Assembly: GCA_036703985.1 (NCBI GenBank)
Contig: DATNQN010000020.1
Coordinates: 83,742-147,741 of the forward strand
Origin: Leptolyngbyaceae cyanobacterium
GTDB lineage: Bacteria > Cyanobacteriota > Cyanobacteriia > Cyanobacteriales > Aerosakkonemataceae
Reading direction: 5' to 3'
Length of the DNA stretch: 64,000 nt
The position numbers were made by a program, and so were the translations under genes. Positions within the stretch are counted from its first letter, which is position 1, and every line of letters begins with the position of its first letter. The notes under the pieces were generated by a model that saw nothing but the letters and a program-made list of their open reading frames with translations, was not told where the DNA came from and did not search any database. Shown here in pieces: positions 9,353 to 18,489 of this stretch.

Positions 9353-12121
9353 ATGAAGCCGATTCAATTTTTACCATTTCATGTAATCTTGACATACGCC
9401 GTACTTTTGCTAATAGAACCGACCCAGGCAAAAGTCGTTCAAATATTACAATCGCCAAATGCAAGCAATTCACGGCTTACTAATGCCAGTTCGGTTGCCC
9501 AAGCTGAATTAGAAGAATATCCTGAAGAGGAAACAGAGTTACGGGATTTTAGCGAATTAACTAAAAACACGCAAAAATCTTCCGGTTTATTTACCACTTA
9601 CCGTCAAACAAAAACGGGAAAAATTTATTTAGAAGTTCAGCCAAATCAACTGAACAAAAATTACTTAGCTATTATTACAATGGAGTCGGGCATAGGGGAA
9701 CAAAATATTTATAGCGGAATGCCTTTAAACGATTTTATTTTCTATTTTCGACGAGTAAATAATAATTTGTTGTTTACGATGCGAAACGTCAGATTTCGTA
9801 CTCGTTCGGGAGACCCCCAAACAGGTTCAGTGAATCGTGCTTTTTCTGATTCCGTGCTGCTCTCTATACCAATTAGAAGTATTCACCCACAAAAAAATAC
9901 TATGCTGATTGATTTGGGCGACTTATTATTAAAGGATTTGCCCGATCTGAAAATGATGCTAGCAGAATCTTTAGGTTCCCAATATAGTCTCGATAAAAAG
10001 AAAACTTATTTCGATAATTTAAAAGCATTCCCTTTAAATTTAGAAATAGATACGGTATATGGCTTTTCCTTTACAGAGCAAAATAATAGTAGTTTATCTC
10101 TTTCTACCGTACCTGATTACAGAGCGTTAAATATTCGCGTTCACTACAGTTTGTCGGAATTACCTCAAAATAACGGTTACGTTCCTCGTTTAGCTGACGA
10201 TCGCGTTGGCTATCTCACAACGGTTTACCGAGATTTTTCTAACCTTAATGGTAACTCTCAATTAGTTCGTTACATCAATCGTTGGCATTTGGAAAAACAA
10301 GAGCCGAACGCTCCATTATCTCCACCTAAAAAACCAATAATTTTCTGGATTGAAAATACTACTCCACTGGAATATAGAGAGGCGATTAAAGAAGGTGCTT
10401 TAATGTGGAATAAGGCTTTTGAAAAAATTGGATTTAAAAATGCTATTGAAGTTAAGCAAATGCCGGATAATGCTGATTGGAAACCGGGAGATCGACGCTA
10501 CAATACGATTCGTTGGCTGAATTCTGTAGATAAGGATATTGCTTACGGTTTATCCAGAACAAATCCTCTAACTGGCGAAGTTTTAGATTCTGATATTCTT
10601 ATAGATGCTAATATGGTACAAGATGAAAATGAGTATTATCAAATATTTTTACATCCTAGAAATTCAAATAAGATTAAAAGCAATGATTTTTGTTTGCCAT
10701 TCAATCGGCTTCAATTGAGGAGTTATCGCAGCTTACAACGAATGCCAAACCGCTCTTTTTTAGCAACCTCAATTAGGAGTAGCGATTTTTGTTATGGTAG
10801 GGCGATTGCTAACCAATTTACTATAGGGGCAATGGCATTATCTTTATTGCCAGATCGAATGTCAAACCATGAAGAAAAGAAAGAATATATCGCACAATTT
10901 TTGCGATGGCTAGTTGCTCATGAGGTGGGACACACTTTGGGATTAAGGCATAATTTCCGCGCTAGCTTTTTCCTTAAACCAGAAGAATTGAATAATACCG
11001 AAATTACTCGTACTAGGGGAATGGTTAGTTCGGTAATGGATTACGCACCGATCAATTTAGCGCCCTTGGGTACTAAACAAGGTGATTATTCTCCAGCGAT
11101 CGTGGGGCCATACGATGAGTGGGCAATTGAATACGGTTATACACCAAGCGGTTTCACAAATCCTCAAAATGAAAAGCAATTATTACAAAAAATAATTCAA
11201 AAACAATCTACAAATCCTGAATTATCGTATGCGCCAGATGAAGATAGCTCGGATCTCGATCCAACTAGTAATAGAGGAGATTTGAGTAGCGAGCCTTTGC
11301 GCTATGCTCAGTGGCAGTTAGATAATGCTCGTTTGATGTGGGAGAGCCTGAACAAAAGTGATTCAGTTAAGGAACTCAATCAGGGGGAATTGAAAAAAAT
11401 GTTCGATCGGGTATTTTCTTATTATTATCAACAATTAAAAATTATCAGTAAGTATATTGGTGGACAGTCTTTTTATCGCGATCGCATTAACAGTAGTAAC
11501 CGCAGTTTACCGCTTGAAGTAGTAGCGGTGGAAAAACAGAAGGAAGCATTGGCAACTTTACAGAAATATTTGTTTGCTGACGATGCTTTTAATTTTCCTC
11601 CGGAAATATGGAATAAGTTAACGCCTTCTCAACCGAGTGAATGGGATGAAGAAGGTATAAACGAACGCCTTGACTACCCAATTCACGATGAAATTTTGTC
11701 CTACCAAAGCGATATGCTTAGAAGTTTGCTGTCGGGCGATCGCTTAACTCGGTTACGGGATATAGAATTGAAAACACCCCCAGGAAAAGCACTGACCATA
11801 CCAGAATTGTTCAGCTTTTTACAAAATGGGATTTGGAGTGAAGTACTCGAACGAGGGAATAAGTCAGTCAAAATATCGAGTTTGCGTCGTGCATTGCAGC
11901 GAGACTACCTGGCAATATTAATAGATATGGTATTGCGGACGGAAGAGGTACCGGAAGATGCGCGATCCCTTGCTTGGCAAAAACTCCGCCAACTGCGGGA
12001 AAGCCTCAACAGTACCCTGAGAAAACAGGGTAAAAGTTTGGATGACTACACCAAGGCGCATTTGGAAGAAACGCGAGATAGAATCACTAAGGTTTTGGAT
12101 GCCCCGTTGCTTTCTGATTAA
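9353..12121 (+). CDS. Secreted zinc-dependent metalloprotease (DUF5117/DUF4953 type)
   Basis: A 922-residue protein with an N-terminal hydrophobic signal-like segment (residues 5-25, ending near TQAKV). It carries a metzincin-like zinc motif HEVGHTLGLRHN with His523, Glu524 and His527. The overall plan, an N-terminal beta-rich region, then the FRTRSGDPQTGSVNR and VYRDFSNL regions, the zinc motif, and a long helical C-terminus, matches large bacterial zinc-dependent metalloproteases annotated with DUF5117 and DUF4953. It is probably exported to the periplasm or outside; its substrate is unknown. Codon use is more A+T-rich than in the aldolase. It stands alone, with a repeat run after the stop. 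Confidence 0.82.
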   Translation: MKPIQFLPFHVILTYAVLLLIEPTQAKVVQILQSPNASNSRLTNASSVAQAELEEYPEEETELRDFSELTKNTQKSSGLFTTYRQTKTGKIYLEVQPNQLNKNYLAIITMESGIGEQNIYSGMPLNDFIFYFRRVNNNLLFTMRNVRFRTRSGDPQTGSVNRAFSDSVLLSIPIRSIHPQKNTMLIDLGDLLLKDLPDLKMMLAESLGSQYSLDKKKTYFDNLKAFPLNLEIDTVYGFSFTEQNNSSLSLSTVPDYRALNIRVHYSLSELPQNNGYVPRLADDRVGYLTTVYRDFSNLNGNSQLVRYINRWHLEKQEPNAPLSPPKKPIIFWIENTTPLEYREAIKEGALMWNKAFEKIGFKNAIEVKQMPDNADWKPGDRRYNTIRWLNSVDKDIAYGLSRTNPLTGEVLDSDILIDANMVQDENEYYQIFLHPRNSNKIKSNDFCLPFNRLQLRSYRSLQRMPNRSFLATSIRSSDFCYGRAIANQFTIGAMALSLLPDRMSNHEEKKEYIAQFLRWLVAHEVGHTLGLRHNFRASFFLKPEELNNTEITRTRGMVSSVMDYAPINLAPLGTKQGDYSPAIVGPYDEWAIEYGYTPSGFTNPQNEKQLLQKIIQKQSTNPELSYAPDEDSSDLDPTSNRGDLSSEPLRYAQWQLDNARLMWESLNKSDSVKELNQGELKKMFDRVFSYYYQQLKIISKYIGGQSFYRDRINSSNRSLPLEVVAVEKQKEALATLQKYLFADDAFNFPPEIWNKLTPSQPSEWDEEGINERLDYPIHDEILSYQSDMLRSLLSGDRLTRLRDIELKTPPGKALTIPELFSFLQNGIWSEVLERGNKSVKISSLRRALQRDYLAILIDMVLRTEEVPEDARSLAWQKLRQLRESLNSTLRKQGKSLDDYTKAHLEETRDRITKVLDAPLLSD

Positions 12122-12214
12122 TAGAAAAGAATTCAGGAGTCAGAATTCTCCAATTCAGGAGTTAGATCGTTAATCGATCTTCACATCCCCTTTCACCCTT
12201 CCCCAGCAATGTAT

Positions 12215-12329
12215 AAAAAACGACCAGCTTCCCAAAAGCTGGTCTGAATCAATATTTAAAGTTGTGTTGTCGCTTTATTTGAGGAAACCCAAACTGTGTG
12301 TTCCCAGGCTCACAGTGGGTAAATCTTCA
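12215..12329 (-). ncRNA. Candidate small RNA (Yfr2/Cyano-1-like?)
   Basis: On the minus strand a promoter-like pair (TTTTGT, 17 bases, TACAAT at 12336-12341) is followed after about 110 bases by a strong intrinsic terminator: GACCAGCTT/AAGCTGGTC stem at 12222-12244, then GTTTTTTATAC. There is no open frame between them. The transcript would contain GTGAGCCTGGGAACACACAG and GTTTGGGTTTCC, reminiscent of the GGAAACA-type loops of the cyanobacterial Yfr2 (Cyano-1) family, but the match is by eye only. Exact ends are estimates. Confidence 0.5.
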
Positions 12330-12567
12330 TAAACTATTGTAACATGAACGACACATTTACAAAAGTTTACTTTTAGCAAGTATACCTACTTTAGTAGAGG
12401 CAATCTCTATCACAAGAGAGAAGACTTTCTACTTTTTGGCAAACCTCATACTTCTATAGTCTTCGCTGCTCCGCCGCAAATCCACCGTAGTAATACCTAA
12501 GTCGTGTTTTAGTTTTGTGCCGCTTACGTGAAAGTACTGGAGATGCTCGCGATCGAGCCAAATCGAT

Positions 12568-14394
12568 CTAAAGTTGAAGCACGGCCTGTTGCGGACGTCC
12601 CCAAATCACCCGTTCTTGCTTGTAAATAGCCACTCCTGGCTTGGCACCTTTGGGTTTGTAAACGTGCTTGGGTTCCGTGTATATGACGGGAACGCGATCG
12701 CTTTGTCGAGAGCGGCTATAATAAGCAGCCAAGTCAGCCACAAATTGTAAATCTGCTTCCTCAGCAACAGCACCCGGTTCCAAGCGCAGCAGTACGTGAG
12801 AGCCAGGAATTTCTTGAGTGTGGAACCAAAGGTCGTAATCTCCCGCGATGCGAAAAGTTAGTTCGTCGTTTTGTCGATTGTTACGACCAATCAGTAACTC
12901 AAAACCGTTAGGAGTACGGAAACGGTAAGGATGGGATTCCTCTTGCGTTTTGCTGGAACGACCGTATTCCGGATCGTTCAAATAACGCTGTTGAATTAAT
13001 TCTTCTTGGATTTCTTCTAAAGTTTGTAAGTCTTCTGCATTATGGTATTTTTCTAATTGAGATAGAGCGGCCTCTACCTGCTCTAAATAATCTATTTCTC
13101 CTTTCACTTCCATTAATAATGGTTCAACCGCAAGACGAGCCCGTTTGAGTTTTTGATGCTGTTTGTAAAGAGCTTGGGCATTTTGGACAGCATTTTTTTC
13201 TGGGTCTAAGGAAATACTAACTGGGTTTTCCGTCTCGAAATCAGCAAGAGTAATCGACTTCATCCCTGGTTGCCAAGACTGGAGATGCGCCATCAACAAA
13301 TCTGCTTGTTCTCGATATTTATCTGCGCGATCGGATTGCTGCAAACGCTCCGTAAAAGTATTAGCTTTGACGCGCAATTTTCCTAAAATACTATTGACTT
13401 TTTGACTGAGTTGATGTCGTAATTGGGTAAATTCTTGTTGATTTAGATGTTGGCTGTAGTAGCGATCGAGCAAACTATGAATGTCTTTCGCTGGCTCAAC
13501 CATTCCCCAACCAAGAACCGTATATCCTTCATATCTATCTAAAGCTGACCTCTCCCCCAACCCCTCTCCTACGAGGAGAGGGGAGTCTTTTTGCTCCCCC
13601 TTCCCTGGCAGGGAAGGGGGTTGGGGGGTTAGGTTCCAACCAGGTTTAAATTGAGCTTTTTCTAAAATTTCCAGCCATTCTTGCCATTTAAGAAATAACC
13701 GATGCCATTCTGATTCGGTTAAAGTTTCCGTAGATCGATCGATCGCAATTCCTGCCTCTTGCACCATTAACTGTACGAGCGCAGAACTCAAACCGCGATA
13801 ACTTTTTAATAATTGACGCCCGATTTTTCCCGGAACTAGACTAACTCTTTCTTGCCAGCGTTGTGGCGATTCACTCAAACTAGGAATCGGATCGGTAAGA
13901 ACAGGGGGAATTTCATAAGGTTGCCCGGTTAAGATAGGGCGAACGCTAGATTGTTGTTGGCTAACTTGATGAGCAGCCGTGACAATTAAATTGTTGGCAT
14001 CAGCTAAGATAACATTGCTGTATTTGCCCATGATTTCTACGTACAAATGCCACAGGGGAGGTTCTCCCGGACGTTTGCCAAATTGGAAATCTAACACTCT
14101 CTCCCAAGGTGCAATTTCTTCAATTGCGATCAGCGCTAAACCCCCCAATTGGTGACGCAGTTGTTGACTGAAAGTAAATGTATCGGGGTTTTTCGGTGGA
14201 GGGTCAGCGATACAAATTCTTGCTGCTTGAGTATGCCAGGAAATGGTGAGCCAACCTCGCTGCTTGAGGGTGCGTAAAGCAAGGGCGATCGTATAGCGAT
14301 CGCGCTGGTAAACTTGTTCCAAGCGGGATGGTAGCCAGTTCGCTCTTAAGTCGCAGCTAACAGCTGTCAGTGTAGTAAAGTCAACGGGTTGCAA
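12568..14394 (-). CDS. rqcH: Ribosome quality control protein RqcH / NFACT family
   Basis: A 608-residue soluble protein. The NFACT-N domain begins MQPVDFTTLTAVSCDLR and includes the GKRPGEPPLWHLYVEIMGKYSN region. A coiled coil covers about residues 350-450, and an NFACT-R domain lies near 490-600 (NGFELLIGRNNRQNDELTF, DLWFHTQEIPGSHVLLR, HVYKPKGAKPGVAIY). RqcH binds split 50S subunits and adds C-terminal alanine tails to stalled peptides; it was earlier called fibronectin-binding protein. Around residues 253-283 a Pro/Gly-rich run (LTPQPPSLPGKGEQ... LVGEGLGERS) is encoded by a dispersed hairpin repeat that has entered the gene without breaking the frame. Monocistronic. Confidence 0.88.
   Translation of the reverse strand: MQPVDFTTLTAVSCDLRANWLPSRLEQVYQRDRYTIALALRTLKQRGWLTISWHTQAARICIADPPPKNPDTFTFSQQLRHQLGGLALIAIEEIAPWERVLDFQFGKRPGEPPLWHLYVEIMGKYSNVILADANNLIVTAAHQVSQQQSSVRPILTGQPYEIPPVLTDPIPSLSESPQRWQERVSLVPGKIGRQLLKSYRGLSSALVQLMVQEAGIAIDRSTETLTESEWHRLFLKWQEWLEILEKAQFKPGWNLTPQPPSLPGKGEQKDSPLLVGEGLGERSALDRYEGYTVLGWGMVEPAKDIHSLLDRYYSQHLNQQEFTQLRHQLSQKVNSILGKLRVKANTFTERLQQSDRADKYREQADLLMAHLQSWQPGMKSITLADFETENPVSISLDPEKNAVQNAQALYKQHQKLKRARLAVEPLLMEVKGEIDYLEQVEAALSQLEKYHNAEDLQTLEEIQEELIQQRYLNDPEYGRSSKTQEESHPYRFRTPNGFELLIGRNNRQNDELTFRIAGDYDLWFHTQEIPGSHVLLRLEPGAVAEEADLQFVADLAAYYSRSRQSDRVPVIYTEPKHVYKPKGAKPGVAIYKQERVIWGRPQQAVLQL
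13545..13636. repeat. Dispersed hairpin repeat inside rqcH
   Basis: Two GC-rich hairpins stand side by side: CCCCTCTCCT/AGGAGAGGGG (13561-13583) and CCCCCTTCCCT/AGGGAAGGGGG (13596-13620), flanked by CCCCAAC and TTGGGGGGTTAGG. This repeat type normally sits between genes in cyanobacteria. Here it is wholly inside the coding region and translates without a stop. Confidence 0.8.
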
Positions 14395-14666
14395 AACGAA
14401 GGATTTTTTGGGCGAAACACCGATCCTCAGTTTACCTAATAACTCAAGTTGCTAGTTATCGGATTTAAACTGATAGTGGCTAGTAGGATGAAAAGAAGTA
14501 GCGATCGCGAAATATCTACATTTCCCTTTCCTTCAACCCTAGCCCCTATCTCGATCCCGATCGCTAGCAATTTGAGTTACTAGGTATTCGGTAGTAGAAT
14601 AATTTTCTTTTTCTCTACTACCGAATACCAGCCTCGACCACAATCACGAGCAACTTAAATTAATTA

Positions 14667-15437
14667 TCAGTTTGCTTTTTGTTCTTTTTTCTTACCGAGA
14701 GCTAGCACGCCACCAGTCAGGAGAATCGCTGCTACCGTAGCTGGTTCGGGTACTTCAGTCTGTGGTGTCGTACCAACTTTGATTTGATAAGCGATGTTAG
14801 AACCGTTCGGTGCAATACCTTCCCAACTCATCAATGATTTACCTGTCAGGGTGAAGGGAGATGATATTCCAGCAATTTGCAAATAGTCGATGTCGCTACT
14901 ATTGCTACCTACCACTGAAGAAGATAAACTACCTATTCCTACTCCATTAAAAACTAAGTTACTCAATTCCATACGACTCTTAGTGCTGTTGCTTTTAGTA
15001 CCAGCACGAGTACGAAGGAAAATGTCTGTTACGGGACCACTAAAAACGTTAGTGCTGAGTAGCTTACCACCTACAGTATAATTAACTACACTTCCGGTGT
15101 ATTCTAGGATAAAATCTACTAAATTGCCATTTCCCCAAGTATGCTGGAGCGGTGAATTAACGGGTAGACCACCAATCAATTTATTCGGATTGGTAGGATC
15201 GGGTACGATAGGGTTGTTGATACTTAATTCATAATCTCCGTTGTTGCTATTATTACCTATACGGCTTTGAGCAACGAATAATTCAGCATATTCACCCGTC
15301 TTAATCAAATTATTGAATTCATCATCGGTAAAGCCAGTTCGATCTACTAGGGTAAAGGCATTGGCAGCGCTAGATACCGAGAAAATTCCCAACCCTAATG
15401 TTGCTAGTGCGAATAATGTTTGGCGTAGACGTTTCAT
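14667..15437 (-). CDS. PEP-CTERM sorting-domain protein, secreted
   Basis: A 256-residue exported protein. Residues 1-25 form a signal peptide (MKRLRQTLFALATLGLGIFSV... ending ANA). The C-terminus is a classic PEP-CTERM signal: VPEPATVAAILLTGG, a hydrophobic stretch, then GKKKEQKAN. The middle is beta-rich with no catalytic motif. PEP-CTERM proteins are processed by exosortase and are often linked to extracellular matrix. Start taken at MKRLRQ, which has AGGAAAAAGAGAT before it, rather than an in-frame ATG ten codons upstream. No exosortase gene is nearby. Confidence 0.85.
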   Translation of the reverse strand: MKRLRQTLFALATLGLGIFSVSSAANAFTLVDRTGFTDDEFNNLIKTGEYAELFVAQSRIGNNSNNGDYELSINNPIVPDPTNPNKLIGGLPVNSPLQHTWGNGNLVDFILEYTGSVVNYTVGGKLLSTNVFSGPVTDIFLRTRAGTKSNSTKSRMELSNLVFNGVGIGSLSSSVVGSNSSDIDYLQIAGISSPFTLTGKSLMSWEGIAPNGSNIAYQIKVGTTPQTEVPEPATVAAILLTGGVLALGKKKEQKAN

Positions 15438-16106
15438 ATCTCTTTTTCCTAATCTTTGTCTTCTCAAATAAAATTTAGACCTGTCAGACCGAACTGAAAC
15501 TACTTGCCCCCTGTGTTTCCACAGTAAGACAAAAATTTATATGCCGTCTATAATCAAGTAGTAAGTTTTACTGAATCTTGATATTTTAGCTACAGTGTTT
15601 AAAGTTTTATCGAATATTCCTACCTGACTCATCTATAAAGAACTAATGGTCTAGCCCAAAGGGGATTTGAAAAAGCAAGCTCGGCAGATCGATCGGGTTT
15701 GTCGCCACAAATCATCGCGATAAATACAGATAGATGTGAATAAAATTTTACCTATCAGAGGCTTTAACTATTGGATTTAAGTTTTGCGATCGGCTTATTT
15801 TGTACCAATTCACTTTAAATTTGCCACCAAACTCTCCTACCTGCCTCTGCTATAAACTTCGAGCGAAACGGTATTTTTCCTTTCTGCTCGGTGCAAGTCA
15901 CCTCTTGACAAACTGCTCGATCGCTCCATTGCCCTCAATTTTATATCTTTTGATTGATGTCAAATTGTGAAAAAGGTGGAAAAACCTAAATGTAAGCTAA
16001 AAATAAGCAGTTTCCTTTATTTTAGGCTTGTAACTCCCAATTTTTAGATTTAACATTGAAAATATAGGATTAAAAGCTCCTCTTATTATTAGGCCGTCAT
16101 TTTGTC
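15438..16106. other. Intergenic region between divergent genes
   Basis: About 670 bases upstream of both the PEP-CTERM gene (minus) and remA (plus). It contains several GATCGATCG/HIP1-like sites and A+T-rich promoter-like DNA, but no small gene or RNA that I can support. Confidence 0.5.
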
Positions 16107-16373
16107 ATGGACATTCAGCTAATCAACATTGGTTTTGGCAACATTGTCTCCGCAACTCGTGTAGTTGCCATTGTCAGTCCAGAGTCCGCACCGATCAAAC
16201 GTATCATCACGGATGCGAGAGATAGAGGACAACTGGTTGATGCGACTTACGGGCGTCGTACTAGAGCGGTTATCATTACTGATTCGAGTCATGTAATACT
16301 CTCAGCAATTCAGCCCGAAACCGTCGCTAATCGCTTTGTGATTAGTAAAGACGGGGGTAGTAACGAACACTAA
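16107..16373 (+). CDS. remA: RemA/DUF370 family regulatory protein
   Basis: An 88-residue protein starting [32 protein letters not shown], the hallmark of the DUF370/RemA family, including the basic [18 protein letters not shown] core. In Bacillus subtilis RemA is a DNA-binding activator of biofilm matrix genes. In cyanobacteria the gene usually sits before gmk, as here (168-base gap), but its targets there are not known to me. Full length. A repeat-filled spacer separates it from gmk, so co-transcription is likely but not shown. Confidence 0.9.
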   Translation: MDIQLINIGFGNIVSATRVVAIVSPESAPIKRIITDARDRGQLVDATYGRRTRAVIITDSSHVILSAIQPETVANRFVISKDGGSNEH

Positions 16374-16390
16374 CCCGAGCTATTTTGAAT

Positions 16391-16530
16391 TTAGATTTTG
16401 GATTTTTTTAGTCATTAGTCATTGGTCATCGGTCATTAGTTTGGAGTTAGCCTAAGAATTAGGGCTAATAAATAACCGATCGAAAATGACAAATGACAAA
16501 TGACTGGTGACGCTCTAAAATCTAAAATCT
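16391..16530. repeat. Short tandem repeats between remA and gmk
   Basis: TCATTAGTCATTGGTCAT-type heptads and the complementary AATGACAAATGACAAATGAC run fill the spacer, together with TTTAGATTTTGGATT units. The two inverted heptad runs (GTCATTAGTCATT and AAATGACAAATGAC) could fold back on each other in the mRNA before gmk. Confidence 0.7.
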
Positions 16531-16540
16531 AATTTCTAAA

Positions 16541-17107
16541 ATGAATAAAATGCAACAAGGCAGACTGATTGTTTTTACAGGGCCAAGTGGGGTAGGTAAA
16601 GGAACATTACTAAGATCGCTCCTCAAACATCATCCGGAATTGGAGCTTTCGACATCCGTAACTACCCGCGCCCCCAGACCAGGGGAAATCAACGGGCAGC
16701 ATTATTATTTCGTTACCCTCGAAGAATTCGATCGCATGATCGAGGATGGGGAATTATTGGAGTGGGCGGAATTTGCCGGAAACTACTACGGCACGCCCAG
16801 GCGATCCGTAGAAAGATCGATCGCTCAAGGTAAATGCGCGATTTTAGAAATTGAATTAGAAGGAGCCAGACAAATTCGACAGACATTTCCCAATGCCTTA
16901 CGCCTGTTTATTTTGCCTCCTTCCTTATGCGAATTAGAGCATCGCATTCGGGGTCGCGGTACGGAGTCCGAAGAGTCGATTACTCGTCGTCTCCGTCGCG
17001 CTAAAGAGGAAATTGAAGCGGCTAATGAATTTGATATTCAAATTGTCAATGACGATTTGGAAACTGCTCTTAAAAAAATTGAAGCGGCAGTGTTCGTCCA
17101 TTGTTAA
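16541..17107 (+). CDS. gmk: Guanylate kinase
   Basis: A 188-residue ATP-dependent GMP/dGMP kinase. P-loop GPSGVGKGT at residues 14-22, GMP-binding motifs STSVTTRAPRPGE and GQHYYFV, the EWAEFAGNYYGTP region, the RGRGTESEE lid and the C-terminal QIVNDDLETALKKIE are all present. Full family length. Either the ATG at 16541 or the ATG three codons later (MQQGRL) could be the start; no strong ribosome binding site decides. Downstream of remA, the usual cyanobacterial order. Confidence 0.95.
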   Translation: MNKMQQGRLIVFTGPSGVGKGTLLRSLLKHHPELELSTSVTTRAPRPGEINGQHYYFVTLEEFDRMIEDGELLEWAEFAGNYYGTPRRSVERSIAQGKCAILEIELEGARQIRQTFPNALRLFILPPSLCELEHRIRGRGTESEESITRRLRRAKEEIEAANEFDIQIVNDDLETALKKIEAAVFVHC

Positions 17108-17301
17108 CTTCAAATCAAGTCGGCAAAATCAGCAGATTAATTACTATACTCTAGTAGTCAATAAAGTGCGATCGCATTAACCGAGCGGGAAATTGCGATC
17201 GCCTATTTTTTACAAAAAAAGTTTTTCATTCTGACGATCGGCTAACCATACCAAATCTGGGTTATTTATCCTACTTTTTTTCTGATTTTTTCAAATAATG
17301 T

Positions 17302-17334
17302 AGAAACTCGTTTTCTTAGGGAAAACGAGTTTCT
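17302..17334. terminator. Perfect hairpin downstream of gmk
   Basis: AGAAACTCGTTTTC and GAAAACGAGTTTCT form a 14-bp perfect stem with a five-base loop, followed on the plus strand by TTCTCC. It lies about 200 bases past gmk and about 310 bases past the minus-strand psaJ copy, so it could stop transcripts from either side. Confidence 0.6.
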
Positions 17335-17563
17335 TTCTCCGCAAAATTAGCCAATTGCTGATGATTTATTGGAACAGATCGTTAGAGATAAATTTGGTTA
17401 AATCCAAAGTTAGCAGCGCGTAAGCAAAAACAGCACCTCCAATACCACATTTATTGAAACAAATTAATTTTATTTACTATTAAATTAGCGATCTCTACAA
17501 TGATGAATAATGCGAGCGAGCGCTTACTTAAATTATTTTATGAAAAGAATCGGATTTACTGAA

Positions 17564-17596
17564 TAGGGTGCGCTAGCTTAAGCTTAACGCACCCTA
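17564..17596. repeat. GGGTGCG palindromic repeat
   Basis: TAGGGTGCG and CGCACCCTA flank a TTAAGCTTAA core. Palindromes of the form GGGTGCG...CGCACCC are dispersed repeats in many cyanobacterial genomes. It lies just after the end of the divergent psaJ copy and lacks a U-run, so it is not an obvious terminator. Confidence 0.6.
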
Positions 17597-17645
17597 CTCG
17601 CTCTTTGATTTCACAAAAGTTTTTAAGAATCCGAAAAAAACGCTT

Positions 17646-17774
17646 TTAAGGCATTGGGTGGAAAAGCAAATCGGGAAAATAGTAGTTAATTACAATCAGC
17701 AAAGCAGCCTGAAGTGATAGCCAAATAGCCGCCAGTACAGGGGCAGTAGAAAGATACCTGACAAAATACTGCAT
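17646..17774 (-). CDS. psaJ: Second, divergent PsaJ (photosystem I subunit IX)
   Basis: A 42-residue single-span membrane protein, [18 protein letters not shown] at the start and [10 protein letters not shown] at the end, clearly PsaJ. Compared with the copy at 18326-18454 the N-terminal 16 residues and the C-terminal tail are nearly the same, but the middle is changed: Glu28, a chlorophyll ligand in canonical PsaJ, is Val (LLIVINYYF instead of ILIEFNRFF), while His39 is kept. AGGAG before the ATG supports translation. It lies 550 bases downstream of the first psaJ beyond a terminator, so it probably has its own promoter. Function as an alternative subunit is inference. Confidence 0.88.
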   Translation of the reverse strand: MQYFVRYLSTAPVLAAIWLSLQAALLIVINYYFPDLLFHPMP

Positions 17775-18139
17775 TGCAAATACTCCTATCGATCGAACTG
17801 AACAAGCGTAGTGAAACTCTACATTATCCTCTTTAGAAACTGCTGTTCACGGCGATGAAAGACTAACGTCAAACAACCGATCGAGGAAAATATCAATTGC
17901 TAAAAGAGGAGTAGAAATTAGCAAAGCGATCGGACAATCAACAACAAAATTAAGAATAGGGGAATCGGGGAGACAAAGGGACGAGATAAATCGGTGATGG
18001 GATAAGAAAGAAGCATTTTTAAAATTTCTCGCTTCATCCTTCACCCTTTATCCTTCATCCTTTCCCTTTCCCCTTTACTTGGAGAAGCTTCTGATTTAAC
18101 TTTACGAAAGTTAATTATTAAAAAATCTGCCAAAAGATA

Positions 18140-18200
18140 CAAAAATAAAACTCGCGATTACTTACCAGACGCTAGCCAAACGCCTATAAACAATCGCGAG
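18140..18200 (-). terminator. Terminator-like hairpin of the psaF-psaJ operon
   Basis: On the minus strand CTCGCGATT and AATCGCGAG bracket a longer loop (18151-18200), followed by TTTTATTTTTG. It sits about 125 bases after the canonical psaJ and before the second psaJ. Confidence 0.65.
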
Positions 18201-18325
18201 TCTCAATTTATTAGATCGGAAAGAGTTTTACTAATTTTGCTCGTAACTAAAGTGGAAAGCAAAAACTAGCATACTCTTTCAACAGAAATCTCCTCGTCCA
18301 CTTACTCCGCCCAAAGTTAGGATAA

Positions 18326-18454
18326 TTACGGCATTGGGTGGAAAAGCAGGTCGGGGAAAAAGCGGTTAAATTCAATCAAAATTCCCGCAGTAACGGTCAT
18401 CCAAACAGCAGCCAGAACTGGTGCGGTGGAAAGATATTTCACAAAGTATTGCAT
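18326..18454 (-). CDS. psaJ: Photosystem I reaction centre subunit IX (PsaJ)
   Basis: A 42-residue single transmembrane protein: [39 protein letters not shown]. Both chlorophyll-liganding residues of canonical PsaJ, Glu28 and His39, are present. It follows psaF on the same strand after 35 bases, the standard psaF-psaJ operon. A GGAGAATG sequence precedes the ATG. PsaJ sits next to PsaF at the photosystem I periphery and stabilises its transmembrane helix. Confidence 0.96.
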   Translation of the reverse strand: MQYFVKYLSTAPVLAAVWMTVTAGILIEFNRFFPDLLFHPMP

Positions 18455-18489
18455 GATGGAACATTCTCCAAAAGTAAGGTGGCAATAAC

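Noticed and set aside
17847..18044. 65-residue minus-strand frame between the two psaJ copies
   Set aside because: It is formed from CTTCATCCTTCACCC filler repeats and has no family motif.
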